Assembly (NCBI RefSeq): GCF_003352065.1
Contig: NZ_CP025803.1
Location: 2,273,574-2,337,573 of the forward strand
Source: Sulfitobacter sp. SK011
GTDB lineage: Bacteria; Pseudomonadota; Alphaproteobacteria; Rhodobacterales; Rhodobacteraceae
Reading direction: 5' to 3'
Length of the DNA stretch: 64,000 bases
Shown here: positions 56,073 through 64,000 of the stretch, one piece after another
Position numbering within the stretch: the stretch's first letter is position 1
How the letters are laid out: every line of letters begins with the position of its first letter
The notes under the pieces: generated by a model
What the model was told of the DNA's origin: nothing
The model's input: only the letters and a program-made list of their open reading frames with translations
The model's database searches: none
Program-made: the position numbers and the translations under genes

Positions 56073-57188
56073 ATGAAATTGACCAAAACGCTTATGGCAA
56101 CCTCTGCACTTACGATTGCGGCAGCAGGTATGTCTTTTGCTGATGGCCACATGGCCAGCGAAATGACCATCGTAAGCTGGGGTGGTGCCTATTCAGCGTC
56201 ACAGCAGAACGCCTATCACGACCCCTATTCCGCAAACACGGGCACTAAGATCATCAATGATGAATCCTCGCCCGAGGCTGTCGCCAAGCTGCGCGCCATG
56301 AAAGAAGCAGGAAACGTGACTTGGGATCTTGTCGACGTCGAAGCGGCGGATGCCATTCGTCTGTGCGACGAAGGTCTGGCGATGGAATATGATCCAGATG
56401 AACTGTTGGCAGCGGCACCTGATGGCACCTCTGCTTCGGATGATTTCGGCGATATGATTGTCAGCGACTGCTTCATTCCGCAAATCGTCTTCTCGACCAC
56501 ATTCGGCTATCGCACCGACATGGTCCCTGCAGGCACTGAGGCCCCAACAGGGGCGTGCGACGTGTTCGACCTGGAAAAGTATCCGGGCAAACGCGCGCTC
56601 AACAAGCAGCCAATCGCGAACATGGAGTGGGCGCTGATTTGTGACGGCGTTGCATATGAAGATGTTTATGACACTCTTGAGACAGACGAGGGTCAGCAAA
56701 AGGCGCTCGACAAGCTTGCAACCATCAAGGATCAGACGATCTGGTGGTCAGCCGCTGCCGAACCGATTCAGCTTCTGGCCGATGGCGAAGTCTTCATGGC
56801 ATCGTCTTATAACGGTCGTCTGTTTTCCGCCATCGTCGAACAAAGCCAGCCGATCGGCATGGCGTGGGATTGGCAGATGTTTGACCTTGACGGTTGGGTC
56901 ATCCCCGCCGGATTGCCAGACGATCGTCTTGCGCGGGTGAAAGACTATGTCATGTTCGCGACAGACACGCAGCGCCTGGCAGATCAGGCGAAGTACATCA
57001 GCTATGGTCCGGCACGTATGTCTTCGGCACCGCTGGTTGGCCAACATGCGACCCTCGGTATCGACATGGGCCCGCATATGCCAACCGATCCGGCGAACGC
57101 AGAGAACACATTCGTGAACAACTATTCATGGTGGGCAGATTATCGCGACGATCTTGATGCGAAATTCCAGGCATGGTTGACGCAATAA
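56073..57188 (+). CDS. Polyamine-type ABC substrate-binding protein (PotD-like)
   Basis: A periplasmic type II binding protein of 371 residues. The signal peptide MKLTKTLMATSALTIAAAGMSFA is followed by MTIVSWGGAYSASQQNAYHDPY. This group binds small cationic or polar solutes such as spermidine, putrescine or relatives. Candidate ligand residues include Asp/Glu in VDVEAADAIRLCDEG and Trp in TIWWSAAAEPIQLLADGEV. The ligand may be creatine, ectoine or a polyamine; sequence alone does not decide. A strong hairpin follows the gene, fitting higher expression than the permeases. Confidence 0.9.
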   Translation: MKLTKTLMATSALTIAAAGMSFADGHMASEMTIVSWGGAYSASQQNAYHDPYSANTGTKIINDESSPEAVAKLRAMKEAGNVTWDLVDVEAADAIRLCDEGLAMEYDPDELLAAAPDGTSASDDFGDMIVSDCFIPQIVFSTTFGYRTDMVPAGTEAPTGACDVFDLEKYPGKRALNKQPIANMEWALICDGVAYEDVYDTLETDEGQQKALDKLATIKDQTIWWSAAAEPIQLLADGEVFMASSYNGRLFSAIVEQSQPIGMAWDWQMFDLDGWVIPAGLPDDRLARVKDYVMFATDTQRLADQAKYISYGPARMSSAPLVGQHATLGIDMGPHMPTDPANAENTFVNNYSWWADYRDDLDAKFQAWLTQ

Positions 57189-57197
57189 ACGTTACTT

Positions 57198-57222
57198 GGA
57201 AGGGGCTGTAGTGGCCCCTTCC
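57198..57222 (+). promoter_or_regulatory. Hairpin between binding-protein and permease genes
   Basis: GGAAGGGGC (57198-57206) pairs perfectly with GCCCCTTCC (57214-57222), 10 bases after the binding-protein stop, with a T-rich stretch 15 bases later. Probably a partial terminator or 3' protector. Confidence 0.65.
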
Positions 57223-57278
57223 ACCCTCCTATTTGTTTTTCCATTTTTCTGACTTGAACCAATCCGAACGGGGATGAC

Positions 57279-58922
57279 ATGAGCGATACAACCACAAAAG
57301 GTCCGGTCCTTGCCGCAGATGGCACCCCGCTCAAGAAATCTTTGAATCGCGCCCTGCGGTTGCAGAAACTTCGCGCCCTGGCACTTATCGCGCCCTTGCT
57401 GATCTTTGTGCTGGTCACATTTGTGGCCCCCATTGCCGACATGCTGTTTCGCTCGGTTGAAAACGACATCGTGTCAGAGACGCTGCCGCGCACGACCACC
57501 TTGTTGCAAGAATGGGACCCCGAAAGCCCGGCACCGCCGGATGCCAATGTTTTCAAAGCGTTTTACGAAGACATGTTCATCGCACAAGAGGGCAAAACCC
57601 ACACAGTGCTTGGGGGACGCCTGAACTACGAACTCACCGGCATGTCGTCCTTGTTTCGCAAGTCCGGTCGCAAGGTCGAGGACATGGGCGAAGTCTATCA
57701 GGATCAATTCGAGGACCTGAATGCATTCTGGAAAGACGGCGAAAACTGGAATGCCCTCATGGGGTCGGACCAATGGCTTGAAGAGATGGCGGGCTGGGAC
57801 CCAAAATCAAACGCCAAACAACCGCGTTTCGAATTGCGTGACGGCATCGAAGAGATTCTGCCGGAGACCTCTGCCAAGTTCCGTGGATATGCGACTTTCG
57901 TCCAAACCGTCGACGAGGACAATCTGGCCAAGGAAGACCCCTGGGCCTTGATTTATTCATCGCTTTACGACGACCTGACAGCAGAAGGTGCCGCATCACT
58001 GGGCAATTATGCAGGCCCCGCCGCGGCAGAGTTGCAGGAGGCCGCGGCCGCCGCTGAAAGCTTTGAAACGGTTGATTTTGTTGCCGCGTTCAAGGAGATC
58101 GACAAAGACTGGGTTAATCCCAAAGTCTGGCAGACAATCCACACCTACTCGCCAACGATTACCAACGGCTATTTTCTGAATGCCATTGATATGCAAAAAT
58201 CACCCAGCGGCCCCCAAATGCGCCCCGAAAACCAACAGATTTATCTCAAGCTGTTTTGGCGGACGATGGTCATGTCGGTGATGATCACCGGATCTTGCAT
58301 CTTGCTTGGTTATCCTGTCGCGTGGATTTTGGCGAACCTGCCCGCGCGCACGGCGAACCTGTTGATGATCCTCGTGCTGTTGCCATTCTGGACATCGCTG
58401 CTGGTGCGCACATCGGCCTGGAAGGTGATGTTGCAGCAACAAGGTGTGATCAACGACACGCTTGTCTGGCTTGGGATAGTTGGTACCGACGATCGATTGG
58501 CGCTGATCAACAACCAGACCGGCACGATCATCGCGATGACGCATATCCTGCTGCCGTTCATGATCCTGCCGCTTTATTCGGTGATGGCCACGATCCCGCA
58601 GACCTATCTGCGTGCGGCCAAGTCATTGGGGGCCACCAACTGGACCGCGTTCTGGCGGGTGTATTTCCCGCAATCGGTGCCGGGCATCGGGGCGGGGTCG
58701 ATCCTCGTCTTCATCCTAGCCATCGGCTATTACATCACGCCGGAAATCGTTGGCGGTACCTCGGGTACGTTCATTTCAAACCGGATCGCCTATCACATAT
58801 CAAGTTCGCTGAACTGGGGTCTGGGGGCGGCACTGGGTGCGATCCTGCTCGCTGCGGTGATGATGCTTTATTATGCCTATGACAAGATTGTCGGCATCGA
58901 CAACGTCAAGCTGGGAGGTTGA
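57279..58922 (+). CDS. ABC permease, PotB-like, with large periplasmic insertion
   Basis: An inner-membrane permease of 547 residues; usual PotB is about 280-300. A first helix lies near residues 32-52 (ALALIAPLLIFVLVTFVAPI). A soluble region of about 260 residues with many acidic and Trp residues follows, then the permease core from about residue 325 with AWILANLPA and the coupling motif YLRAAKSLGATNWTAFWRVYFPQSVPGIGAG. The insertion should face the periplasm and could contact the binding protein. The start follows GGGGAT. Confidence 0.88.
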   Translation: MSDTTTKGPVLAADGTPLKKSLNRALRLQKLRALALIAPLLIFVLVTFVAPIADMLFRSVENDIVSETLPRTTTLLQEWDPESPAPPDANVFKAFYEDMFIAQEGKTHTVLGGRLNYELTGMSSLFRKSGRKVEDMGEVYQDQFEDLNAFWKDGENWNALMGSDQWLEEMAGWDPKSNAKQPRFELRDGIEEILPETSAKFRGYATFVQTVDEDNLAKEDPWALIYSSLYDDLTAEGAASLGNYAGPAAAELQEAAAAAESFETVDFVAAFKEIDKDWVNPKVWQTIHTYSPTITNGYFLNAIDMQKSPSGPQMRPENQQIYLKLFWRTMVMSVMITGSCILLGYPVAWILANLPARTANLLMILVLLPFWTSLLVRTSAWKVMLQQQGVINDTLVWLGIVGTDDRLALINNQTGTIIAMTHILLPFMILPLYSVMATIPQTYLRAAKSLGATNWTAFWRVYFPQSVPGIGAGSILVFILAIGYYITPEIVGGTSGTFISNRIAYHISSSLNWGLGAALGAILLAAVMMLYYAYDKIVGIDNVKLGG

Positions 58923-58926
58923 TCAG

Positions 58927-60105
58927 ATGGTTGCTTTGACACCCGTTTCGCGCACACCTGTTAACTTCTACCTGCCCGTGGTTGCCGCTTTTGGCGCATT
59001 CGCCGGTCTGCTCGTCGGCACCGCGCAAGGCAGCGGTCTTTTGGGGGTGATCATTGGCGCCGCGTTGATGGCGGGGATTGCCTATGTCCTGACCAAACTG
59101 ATCCCGAGCGAACGCACCGGACGCTGGGGTCTCTTTGTGTTGACGGCCCTTGCCGGTGCCTGGGTCGGCGGCTTGCCCGGCTTTCTCATCGGGGGTGCGT
59201 TCGGCTGGTTCTTTGGCTGGCTCAGCTTTTGGCTTTACGAAGGGCGTTACCGCGCCAAGCTCGCGCCTTATCTCACACCCAGTCAGGTGTTATGGCACTA
59301 CGCGTTCCGCGTGATCTGTGGGATGATCTTTATCTTTTTGATCACACCGATAATCGTCGTGATGCCGCTCAGCTTCAATGCGCAGGATTTCTTTACCTTT
59401 ACACCAGAGATGTTGCGCTTTGATCCAGAGGGCTATTCCCTCAAGCATTATCGCGATTTCTTTAACAATCAGGACTGGCAGAATGCGGTGCGCAACTCGA
59501 TCCGCATTGCCCCTGTCGCCACGCTTTTGTCGGTTGGCTTTGGTACCCTCGCTGCAATCGGGTTGAGCCAGCCGCATGTACCGTTCCGCCGCGCGATCAT
59601 GGCTGTGCTGATCTCACCGATGATTGTGCCACTGATCATTTCAGCTGCGGGCATGTACTTTTTCTACAGCCGTATTGGCCTTCAGGGGACCTATATCGGG
59701 GTGGTTCTGGCGCATGCGGCCCTCGGCATTCCGTTCGTAATCATCACCGTGACGGCAACGCTTGTGGGGTTTGACAATTCGCTGACCCGCGCGGCCGCCA
59801 ATATGGGGGCAAGTCCGGTGCGAACCTTCTTCAAGGTGCAGATGCCGTTAATTTTGCCGGGTGTGATTTCGGGTGGCTTGTTTGCTTTCATCACGTCCTT
59901 TGATGAAGTTGTTGTGGTGCTCTTTGTTGGCTCTGCCGGCCAGAAAACCCTGCCATGGCAGATGTTTACCGGCCTGCGCGAACAGATCAGCCCGACCATT
60001 CTGGCGGTTGCAACATTGCTGGTCGTAATCTCAATCATGCTGCTGACAACCCTTGAGCTTTTGCGGCGCAGATCAGAACGGTTGCGTGGGATGTCGCCAA
60101 CATAA
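58927..60105 (+). CDS. ABC permease, PotC-like, with extra N-terminal helices
   Basis: The second permease, 392 residues; usual PotC is about 260-290. The first 115 residues hold three or four extra hydrophobic helices rich in Gly/Ala (VVAAFGAFAGLLVGTAQGSG). The core follows, with ITPIIVVMPLSF, the coupling motif LTRAAANMGASPVRTFFKVQMPLILPGVISGGLFAFITSFDEVVV, and a basic C-terminus. ATG 58927 follows GGGAGG; the frame overlapping the upstream gene is not used. Last gene of the importer. Confidence 0.88.
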   Translation: MVALTPVSRTPVNFYLPVVAAFGAFAGLLVGTAQGSGLLGVIIGAALMAGIAYVLTKLIPSERTGRWGLFVLTALAGAWVGGLPGFLIGGAFGWFFGWLSFWLYEGRYRAKLAPYLTPSQVLWHYAFRVICGMIFIFLITPIIVVMPLSFNAQDFFTFTPEMLRFDPEGYSLKHYRDFFNNQDWQNAVRNSIRIAPVATLLSVGFGTLAAIGLSQPHVPFRRAIMAVLISPMIVPLIISAAGMYFFYSRIGLQGTYIGVVLAHAALGIPFVIITVTATLVGFDNSLTRAAANMGASPVRTFFKVQMPLILPGVISGGLFAFITSFDEVVVVLFVGSAGQKTLPWQMFTGLREQISPTILAVATLLVVISIMLLTTLELLRRRSERLRGMSPT

Positions 60106-60119
60106 GAAAGCAGCGTTGA

Positions 60120-60148
60120 GGCGGTATTGGCTTCACTGGCCAGCCGCC
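60120..60148 (+). terminator. Possible terminator hairpin after the importer operon
   Basis: GGCGG (60120-60124) with CCGCC (60144-60148) and a nested GGC/GCC pair, 15 bases after the permease stop. No T run follows. Confidence 0.3.
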
Positions 60149-60239
60149 AAAGGCCTATTACTGTCTCAATCGCGTCACCAGACTGCCCCAATCATGATCT
60201 AAACTAAGTGTTCACTTGTAAGAGATAAGAACCAAGATC

Positions 60240-60434
60240 ATGTCGCATCTGCACGATCCATCCAATCCACGCCACGCCCGCATGTTTGAGCTTTTGCGCC
60301 AAACCCAACAGGCGACGCGCACCATAAAACGGGTCAAGATCACCGCGGTAAAGAAGTTGGATGCCGATGTTGCGCAACAGATATTAACAAACGCAGTGCA
60401 TTCCTTGCGGTTGCCCAGACCCAACACGAAATAA
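60240..60434 (+). CDS. Small basic protein of unknown function (uncertain)
   Basis: A 64-residue open frame rich in His, Arg and Lys (MSHLHDPSNPRHARMFELLRQTQQATRTIKRVK), predicted mostly helical, with a weak purine-rich site AAGAGATAAGAA upstream. An AAGTG-TT-CACTT inverted repeat sits about 30 bases before the ATG. I do not recognise it. It may be a real small gene or chance; the antisense 71-residue frame is less convincing. Confidence 0.35.
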   Translation: MSHLHDPSNPRHARMFELLRQTQQATRTIKRVKITAVKKLDADVAQQILTNAVHSLRLPRPNTK

Positions 60435-60570
60435 CATACGCTTGCCTGGCAGCGCCTGCATCAGGGATGCCTTTGGATTAAAACTGGGCCGCACCGGGAC
60501 AGGAAAACACAAGCTGGCCTAAGAAGAACGTCTTTGGATGTTTTGAATATCCGGAAGGCTGATAATCGGC

Positions 60571-61293
60571 TTACGCAGCCCCTTTGAACCCGGTCGCCAC
60601 GACAAATTTTTCAGAACTGTCGGATCGGCTTGCTGGCGGTTTGATATTTGCTACTTTTTCGAACCGTTGTTTGAGCAGTTTTTGCAAGTCACCTTCGGCC
60701 CCGCCCGCAAGAACTTTTGCGACAAATGTCCCGCCTTCTTCCAGGACATCAAAGGCGAAATAAGCCGCCGCCTCACAAAGAGCGATGATGCGCAAATGGT
60801 CGGTCTGTTTGTGGCCCGAGGCCGAGGCCGCCATGTCGGACATCACCACATCTGCCTTGCCGCCCAGCAGTTCCTTGACCTTGAGATCTGCGTCGTCTTC
60901 CATAAAGTCGAGCTGATGCAGCTCACAGCCTGCAATCGGCTCCATCTCCTGCAGATCAATGCCCAGAATTGTGCCAACCGCCTTGCCGCCACGTTCGCCC
61001 AGCACGTTGCAACGTTTAACCGCAACCTGACACCAGCCACCGGGCGCGCAGCCCAGATCGACAATCCGCGCTCCGGGCACGAGGAACCGGAATTTATCAT
61101 CCAGTTCCAATATCTTAAAGGCCGCGCGTCCGCGATAGCCTTCGGCTTTGGCGCGTTTGACATAAGGGTCGTTCAACTGCCGTTGCAACCAGCGCGTCGA
61201 GCTAAGCTTGCGCCCGCGCGCCGACTTGACCTTGACCTTGAGGTCCCGCTGTCCGCGCCCCGAAGTGTTCTTGCCATCAGGTGTCTTGGTCAT
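60571..61293 (-). CDS. rlmE: 23S rRNA 2'-O-ribose methyltransferase RlmE (FtsJ/RrmJ)
   Basis: Methylates U2552 in the A loop of 23S rRNA. It is 240 residues with the SAM motif [14 protein letters not shown] and the K-D-K-E type catalytic residues (SRAAFKI lysine, VMSDMA aspartate, VAKVLAGG lysine). The N-terminal 35 residues are Lys/Arg-rich, likely for rRNA binding. It starts one base overlapping the Ppx/GppA-type stop (TGATG), so the two are coupled. Confidence 0.94.
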   Translation of the reverse strand: MTKTPDGKNTSGRGQRDLKVKVKSARGRKLSSTRWLQRQLNDPYVKRAKAEGYRGRAAFKILELDDKFRFLVPGARIVDLGCAPGGWCQVAVKRCNVLGERGGKAVGTILGIDLQEMEPIAGCELHQLDFMEDDADLKVKELLGGKADVVMSDMAASASGHKQTDHLRIIALCEAAAYFAFDVLEEGGTFVAKVLAGGAEGDLQKLLKQRFEKVANIKPPASRSDSSEKFVVATGFKGAA

Positions 61294-62414
61294 CAGTATT
61301 TACCTTCTTCCAATACGCCATCGGCGCTCATCTGCGCATATAGCAGCCCTTCGCGCAGACCGCGATCTGCAACTGACAACCGGTCCGTGGGCCAGCACCG
61401 CATCAAGGCCTGCAAAATGGCGACCCCCGACATGATCAGCGCCGAGCGGTCCTGCCCAATGCGCGGATCTGCCCGCCTGCCTCCCGGCCCCATCGCAAGA
61501 TACGAATGGATCACCTTATCTATTTGTTGACTGCTCATGCGCAAGCCGTCCACCTTGGTCCGGTCATATCGTTTGAGCCCCAGATGGCTGGCCGCCACCG
61601 TCGTCACGGTGCCGGAAGTGCCGACAATCTGAAACCGTTCCTGCGGCTGCGCGGATTGATAGGGCGTGAACTCCGTCAAATTTTCTTCAAAAAACCAGCT
61701 CATCAAGGCAAACCGCGCCGCATCATCTTCGACATCGGAAAACTGATCCCGCAAGGTCGCCACCCCCAATGGCACAGAAATCCAGTCCACCACTTTGGCC
61801 GCGGGAATGTCAGAGAGCGCTTGGGAAAACCCCGAATGCAGCCGCATGATGGATTGGGCGCGATCCGCCTTGGGCACATGTTTGATGTCGATCCAGACAA
61901 GTTCGGTAGACCCGCCGCCAATGTCCACCACCAACAGGTTCTCGGTCTTGCGGTTGACCAGCGGCGCGCAGGAAATCACCGCAAGCTGCGCCTCTTCCTC
62001 GGGTTTGATGATGTCGAGCCGCAAACCCGTTTCGCGGTGAATGCGCTTCATGAATTCTTCACCGTTCAGCGCCCGACGGCAGGCTTCGGTCGCGACCAAC
62101 CGCATTCGGCGGACTTTGTTGCGGCGCAGTTTTTGCTGACAAATGCGCAATGCCTGAATGGTACGCGCCATGGATCCGCGCGACAATCGCCCGGTCTTTT
62201 CCAGACCCGATCCCAATTGGACGGACTTGGAAAAACTGTCGACAACATGAAAACCGCTGCCCTTGGGCTGCGCGATCAACATGCGGCAACTATTTGTACC
62301 CAGATCGAGGGCCGCATAGAGTTCGGACGATCTGGGCGGAACTGGCGCGGGGCTCAGAGCCGGTATCGTGTCCTTTTCGAGCGCCCCCGCACCTTTGGGA
62401 CGCTGTGGCGCCAT
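61293..62414 (-). CDS. Ppx/GppA phosphatase family protein
   Basis: A 373-residue exopolyphosphatase/pppGpp phosphohydrolase-family protein of the actin-like ASKHA fold. The phosphate-1 loop is [17 protein letters not shown], the phosphate-2 loop [16 protein letters not shown] and the adenosine-type loop [12 protein letters not shown]. Typical full-length Ppx has a C-terminal HD domain, which is absent here, so this is the short form. Polyphosphate or pppGpp hydrolysis is possible. It is coupled to rlmE, a pairing seen in several alphaproteobacteria. Confidence 0.88.
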   Translation of the reverse strand: MAPQRPKGAGALEKDTIPALSPAPVPPRSSELYAALDLGTNSCRMLIAQPKGSGFHVVDSFSKSVQLGSGLEKTGRLSRGSMARTIQALRICQQKLRRNKVRRMRLVATEACRRALNGEEFMKRIHRETGLRLDIIKPEEEAQLAVISCAPLVNRKTENLLVVDIGGGSTELVWIDIKHVPKADRAQSIMRLHSGFSQALSDIPAAKVVDWISVPLGVATLRDQFSDVEDDAARFALMSWFFEENLTEFTPYQSAQPQERFQIVGTSGTVTTVAASHLGLKRYDRTKVDGLRMSSQQIDKVIHSYLAMGPGGRRADPRIGQDRSALIMSGVAILQALMRCWPTDRLSVADRGLREGLLYAQMSADGVLEEGKY

Positions 62415-62685
62415 GTGTCGCGCCTTTCATATCGAGTTGGGTTCAACGTAATGGTTGGCACGCGCCCGCGCAAGCGTGATCACGGGTCATGCGGAAGGGC
62501 CTGACGGATTTCTCATAATCATGGTGAAGAATTCGAGCCAGCACCGCCCTCGCGATTGGTATGCTGACGCGGTACACTCCGTTGCAAGTCGCGGAAGGTC
62601 CGTGTTCTGTCGAAAACCGCCATCGTCAACTTGCCCGCTTGGATTACAGAAGGCGCAGGGTCATCCACCCGGAGAGGGAATCATC
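62415..62685. other. Intergenic stretch without recognised elements
   Basis: 271 bases between divergent genes. I looked for cobalamin, SAM-II and SAH riboswitch signatures because folate and corrinoid genes follow, and saw none. Promoters for both sides should lie here but no convincing -35/-10 pair stands out. Confidence 0.3.
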
Positions 62686-62985
62686 ATGCCACAGGTCATC
62701 ATCGTCTATTGGCGCGATATTCCTGCACAGGTTATTGTCGGCAAGGGGCGTCGCGGCGCAAAACGTCAGCTGCCCGAGCGTTTTGAGCAGGCAATTGACC
62801 GCGCCGCCATGAAAATTGGTGCCGAGGATACCGATGCGTATCTGGCGGAATGGCGCAAGGCAGACCCTGTTGAGGTCGCAGGCGACAGCGATGACGCCGT
62901 GGCCGACGCCGAGGCCGCGCGCATTGATGCAGAATTTGACCGAGCCCGGATCAAGGCGCTAATTGACAACGACGGTTGGGCCTGA
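62686..62985 (+). CDS. Virulence factor family small protein (PF13769-like)
   Basis: A 99-residue protein starting MPQVIIVYWRDIPAQVIVGKGRRGAKRQLPERFEQAIDRAAMKIG, the pattern of the alphaproteobacterial virulence_fact family. ATG 62686 has a strong GGAGAGGGA site; the frame upstream to 62455 is not supported. Despite the family name no virulence role is shown. It lies 24 bases before a MetF-like gene and is probably part of the same one-carbon operon. Confidence 0.8.
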   Translation: MPQVIIVYWRDIPAQVIVGKGRRGAKRQLPERFEQAIDRAAMKIGAEDTDAYLAEWRKADPVEVAGDSDDAVADAEAARIDAEFDRARIKALIDNDGWA

Positions 62986-63009
62986 TCGCCCATGTTCAAG
63001 GATAACATC

Positions 63010-63939
63010 ATGGCTTTACTGAATTTCCGCCGCAAGGAGGCACCCGCCCCCGTTCTGCCCACCGCAGAGATCGAAGCGTTCTTGCAGGATTACTCCATCG
63101 AGGTGATGCCACGCACCGCCGAGAAGGTTGAGGATTTCCGCACGCTGCTGCCAGATGGGACCCGCGTCTATATCGCCCATATCGAAGGCACCCCGATCGA
63201 AGACATGGTCGCCACCGCCAAACGCCTGAATGCGGATGGATATCGGGTGATGCCGCATTTTCCCGCGCGCATCATCAAGGACAAAGCGACGCTGGCCGAT
63301 TGGATCGGCCGCTATCAGGGTGAGGCAGACGTCAAACAGGCGCTGCTGCTGGCCGGTGGCGTGACAAGCCCGCATGGCGATTTCAGCGATTCAATGCAGC
63401 TGATGGAAACCGGCCTGTTTGATCAGGCAGGATTTGAGCGTCTGCATGTCGCGGGCCACCCGGAGGGCAACCGAGACATTGACACCGACGGCACCATGAC
63501 AGGTGTGACTGCCGCGCTGAAATGGAAAAACGAATTCCAGACCCGCACGGATGCCAAGATGGCCATTGCCACGCAATTTGCATTCGAGGCCAAGCCGATC
63601 ATCGCATGGGCCGACAGCCTGAAAGAGGCTGGCATCACCCTGCCCGTTCACATCGGTATCGCGGGCCCGGCCAAGCTGCAAACGCTGATCAAATTTGCCA
63701 TTGCCTGCGGGGTTGGGCCATCGCTCAAAGTTCTGCAAAAACGGGCGTTGGATGTCACCAAGCTGCTGTTGCCTTATGAACCCACAGATGTGATCAGTGA
63801 ACTGGCCCTGCACAAAGCGGCCAACCCTGACTTTAACATCTCTCATGTGCATTTCTTTCCGCTGGGCGGGATCAAGACCAATGCCACATGGGCCATCGAA
63901 AACGGTGGCGACGCTGCCCAACCTGCAAACGCCGTCTAA
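63010..63939 (+). CDS. Methylenetetrahydrofolate reductase-like protein
   Basis: A 309-residue TIM-barrel protein of the MetF family, interconverting 5,10-methylene- and 5-methyl-tetrahydrofolate. Recognisable parts: YIAHIEGTPIEDMVATAKRLNADGYRVMPHFPAR, LLAGGVTSPHGDF, VAGHPEGNRDID and HIGIAGPAKLQTLIKFA. ATG 63010 with AAGGA at 7 bases is preferred to 62992. It differs from housekeeping MetF and, placed before a corrinoid-type methyltransferase, probably handles methyl groups from methylated compounds. That use is inferred. Confidence 0.85.
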   Translation: MALLNFRRKEAPAPVLPTAEIEAFLQDYSIEVMPRTAEKVEDFRTLLPDGTRVYIAHIEGTPIEDMVATAKRLNADGYRVMPHFPARIIKDKATLADWIGRYQGEADVKQALLLAGGVTSPHGDFSDSMQLMETGLFDQAGFERLHVAGHPEGNRDIDTDGTMTGVTAALKWKNEFQTRTDAKMAIATQFAFEAKPIIAWADSLKEAGITLPVHIGIAGPAKLQTLIKFAIACGVGPSLKVLQKRALDVTKLLLPYEPTDVISELALHKAANPDFNISHVHFFPLGGIKTNATWAIENGGDAAQPANAV

Positions 63940-63953
63940 AGGACAAACCAACA

Positions 63954-64000
63954 ATGACCCGCACAATTGTCGAATCCAAAACCAAGACCGCCATCATCGG
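63954..64000 (+). CDS. Methyltetrahydrofolate:corrinoid methyltransferase, start only (cut by window)
   Basis: Only the first 15 codons are present: MTRTIVESKTKTAII. AAAGGAC lies upstream. The N-terminus matches what I recall of dihydropteroate-synthase-like methyltetrahydrofolate cobalamin methyltransferases in Rhodobacterales, and the MetF-like gene before it supports the call, but too little is visible for certainty. Confidence 0.55.
   Translation, partial: MTRTIVESKTKTAII

Noticed and set aside
62415..62685. Possible riboswitch before the one-carbon genes
   Set aside because: No cobalamin box or SAM/SAH aptamer signature could be recognised.

Overview
The window looks like a chromosomal segment of a marine Rhodobacterales bacterium (Roseobacter-type alphaproteobacterium). 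I infer this from protein families and gene order, not from any database search. Indicators are a ChpT-type histidine phosphotransferase paired with DUF3553, ribosomal protein L21 with a long C-terminal extension, a PAS_5 protein, long DUF3333-type Pst permeases, olsBA ornithine-lipid genes, many liv and polyamine-type ABC genes, and a methyl-tetrahydrofolate cluster. Genes are dense, often overlapping by 1-13 bases, with GC-rich codon use. I see no insertion sequence, prophage, integrase, CRISPR array or rRNA. One tRNA-Ser(CGA) is present.

Layout. 1-2.6 kb: 5'-truncated lpxD, an acyl carrier protein and a ketoacyl-ACP synthase. 2.6-5.3 kb: an IalB-like secreted protein, an intergenic stretch that appears to hold two tandem minus-strand small RNAs, and a HerA/DUF853 ATPase. 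5.3-11.2 kb: a liv branched-chain amino-acid ABC operon (minus) with a small secreted protein gene inserted between livG and livF. 11.3-16 kb: PQQ-type sugar dehydrogenase, GlxA-type AraC regulator, class II DAHP synthase, PAS_5 protein. 16-18.1 kb: yicC, gmk, gamma-carbonic anhydrase. 18.1-25.6 kb: a full phosphate regulon, phoR-pstSCAB-phoU-phoB, with overlapping Pho boxes before pstS. 25.7-28.1 kb: aroQ, a LuxR solo and a sulfotransferase. 28.2-30.1 kb: rpsB-tsf. 30.3-33.5 kb: a PA14-like secreted protein, olsBA, and divergent DUF3553/chpT. 33.5-39.8 kb: rplU-rpmA, acetyltransferases, a LysE exporter, obgE-proB-proA. 40-41.7 kb: two tandem DUF2059 proteins. 41.9 kb: tRNA-Ser.

The most distinctive region is 42-60 kb. 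It places cyanophycin metabolism (cphB, cphA and a Mur-ligase-only paralogue) beside three different M24-fold enzymes. One keeps the metal ligands, one resembles ectoine hydrolase DoeA/EutD, and one is a clear creatinase. With them are an Asp/Glu-racemase-like EutA-type protein, an ArgE-type deacetylase, a class III aminotransferase and a complete polyamine-type ABC importer. I read this as a possible locus for importing and dismantling nitrogen-rich solutes (creatine, ectoine-like or related compounds), perhaps storing nitrogen as the Arg/Asp polymer cyanophycin. The individual families are known; the combined pathway is inference.

60-64 kb: a small ORF of unknown function, rlmE, a Ppx/GppA phosphatase, then a virulence-factor-family protein, a MetF-like protein and the start of a corrinoid-dependent methyltransferase cut off by the right edge.
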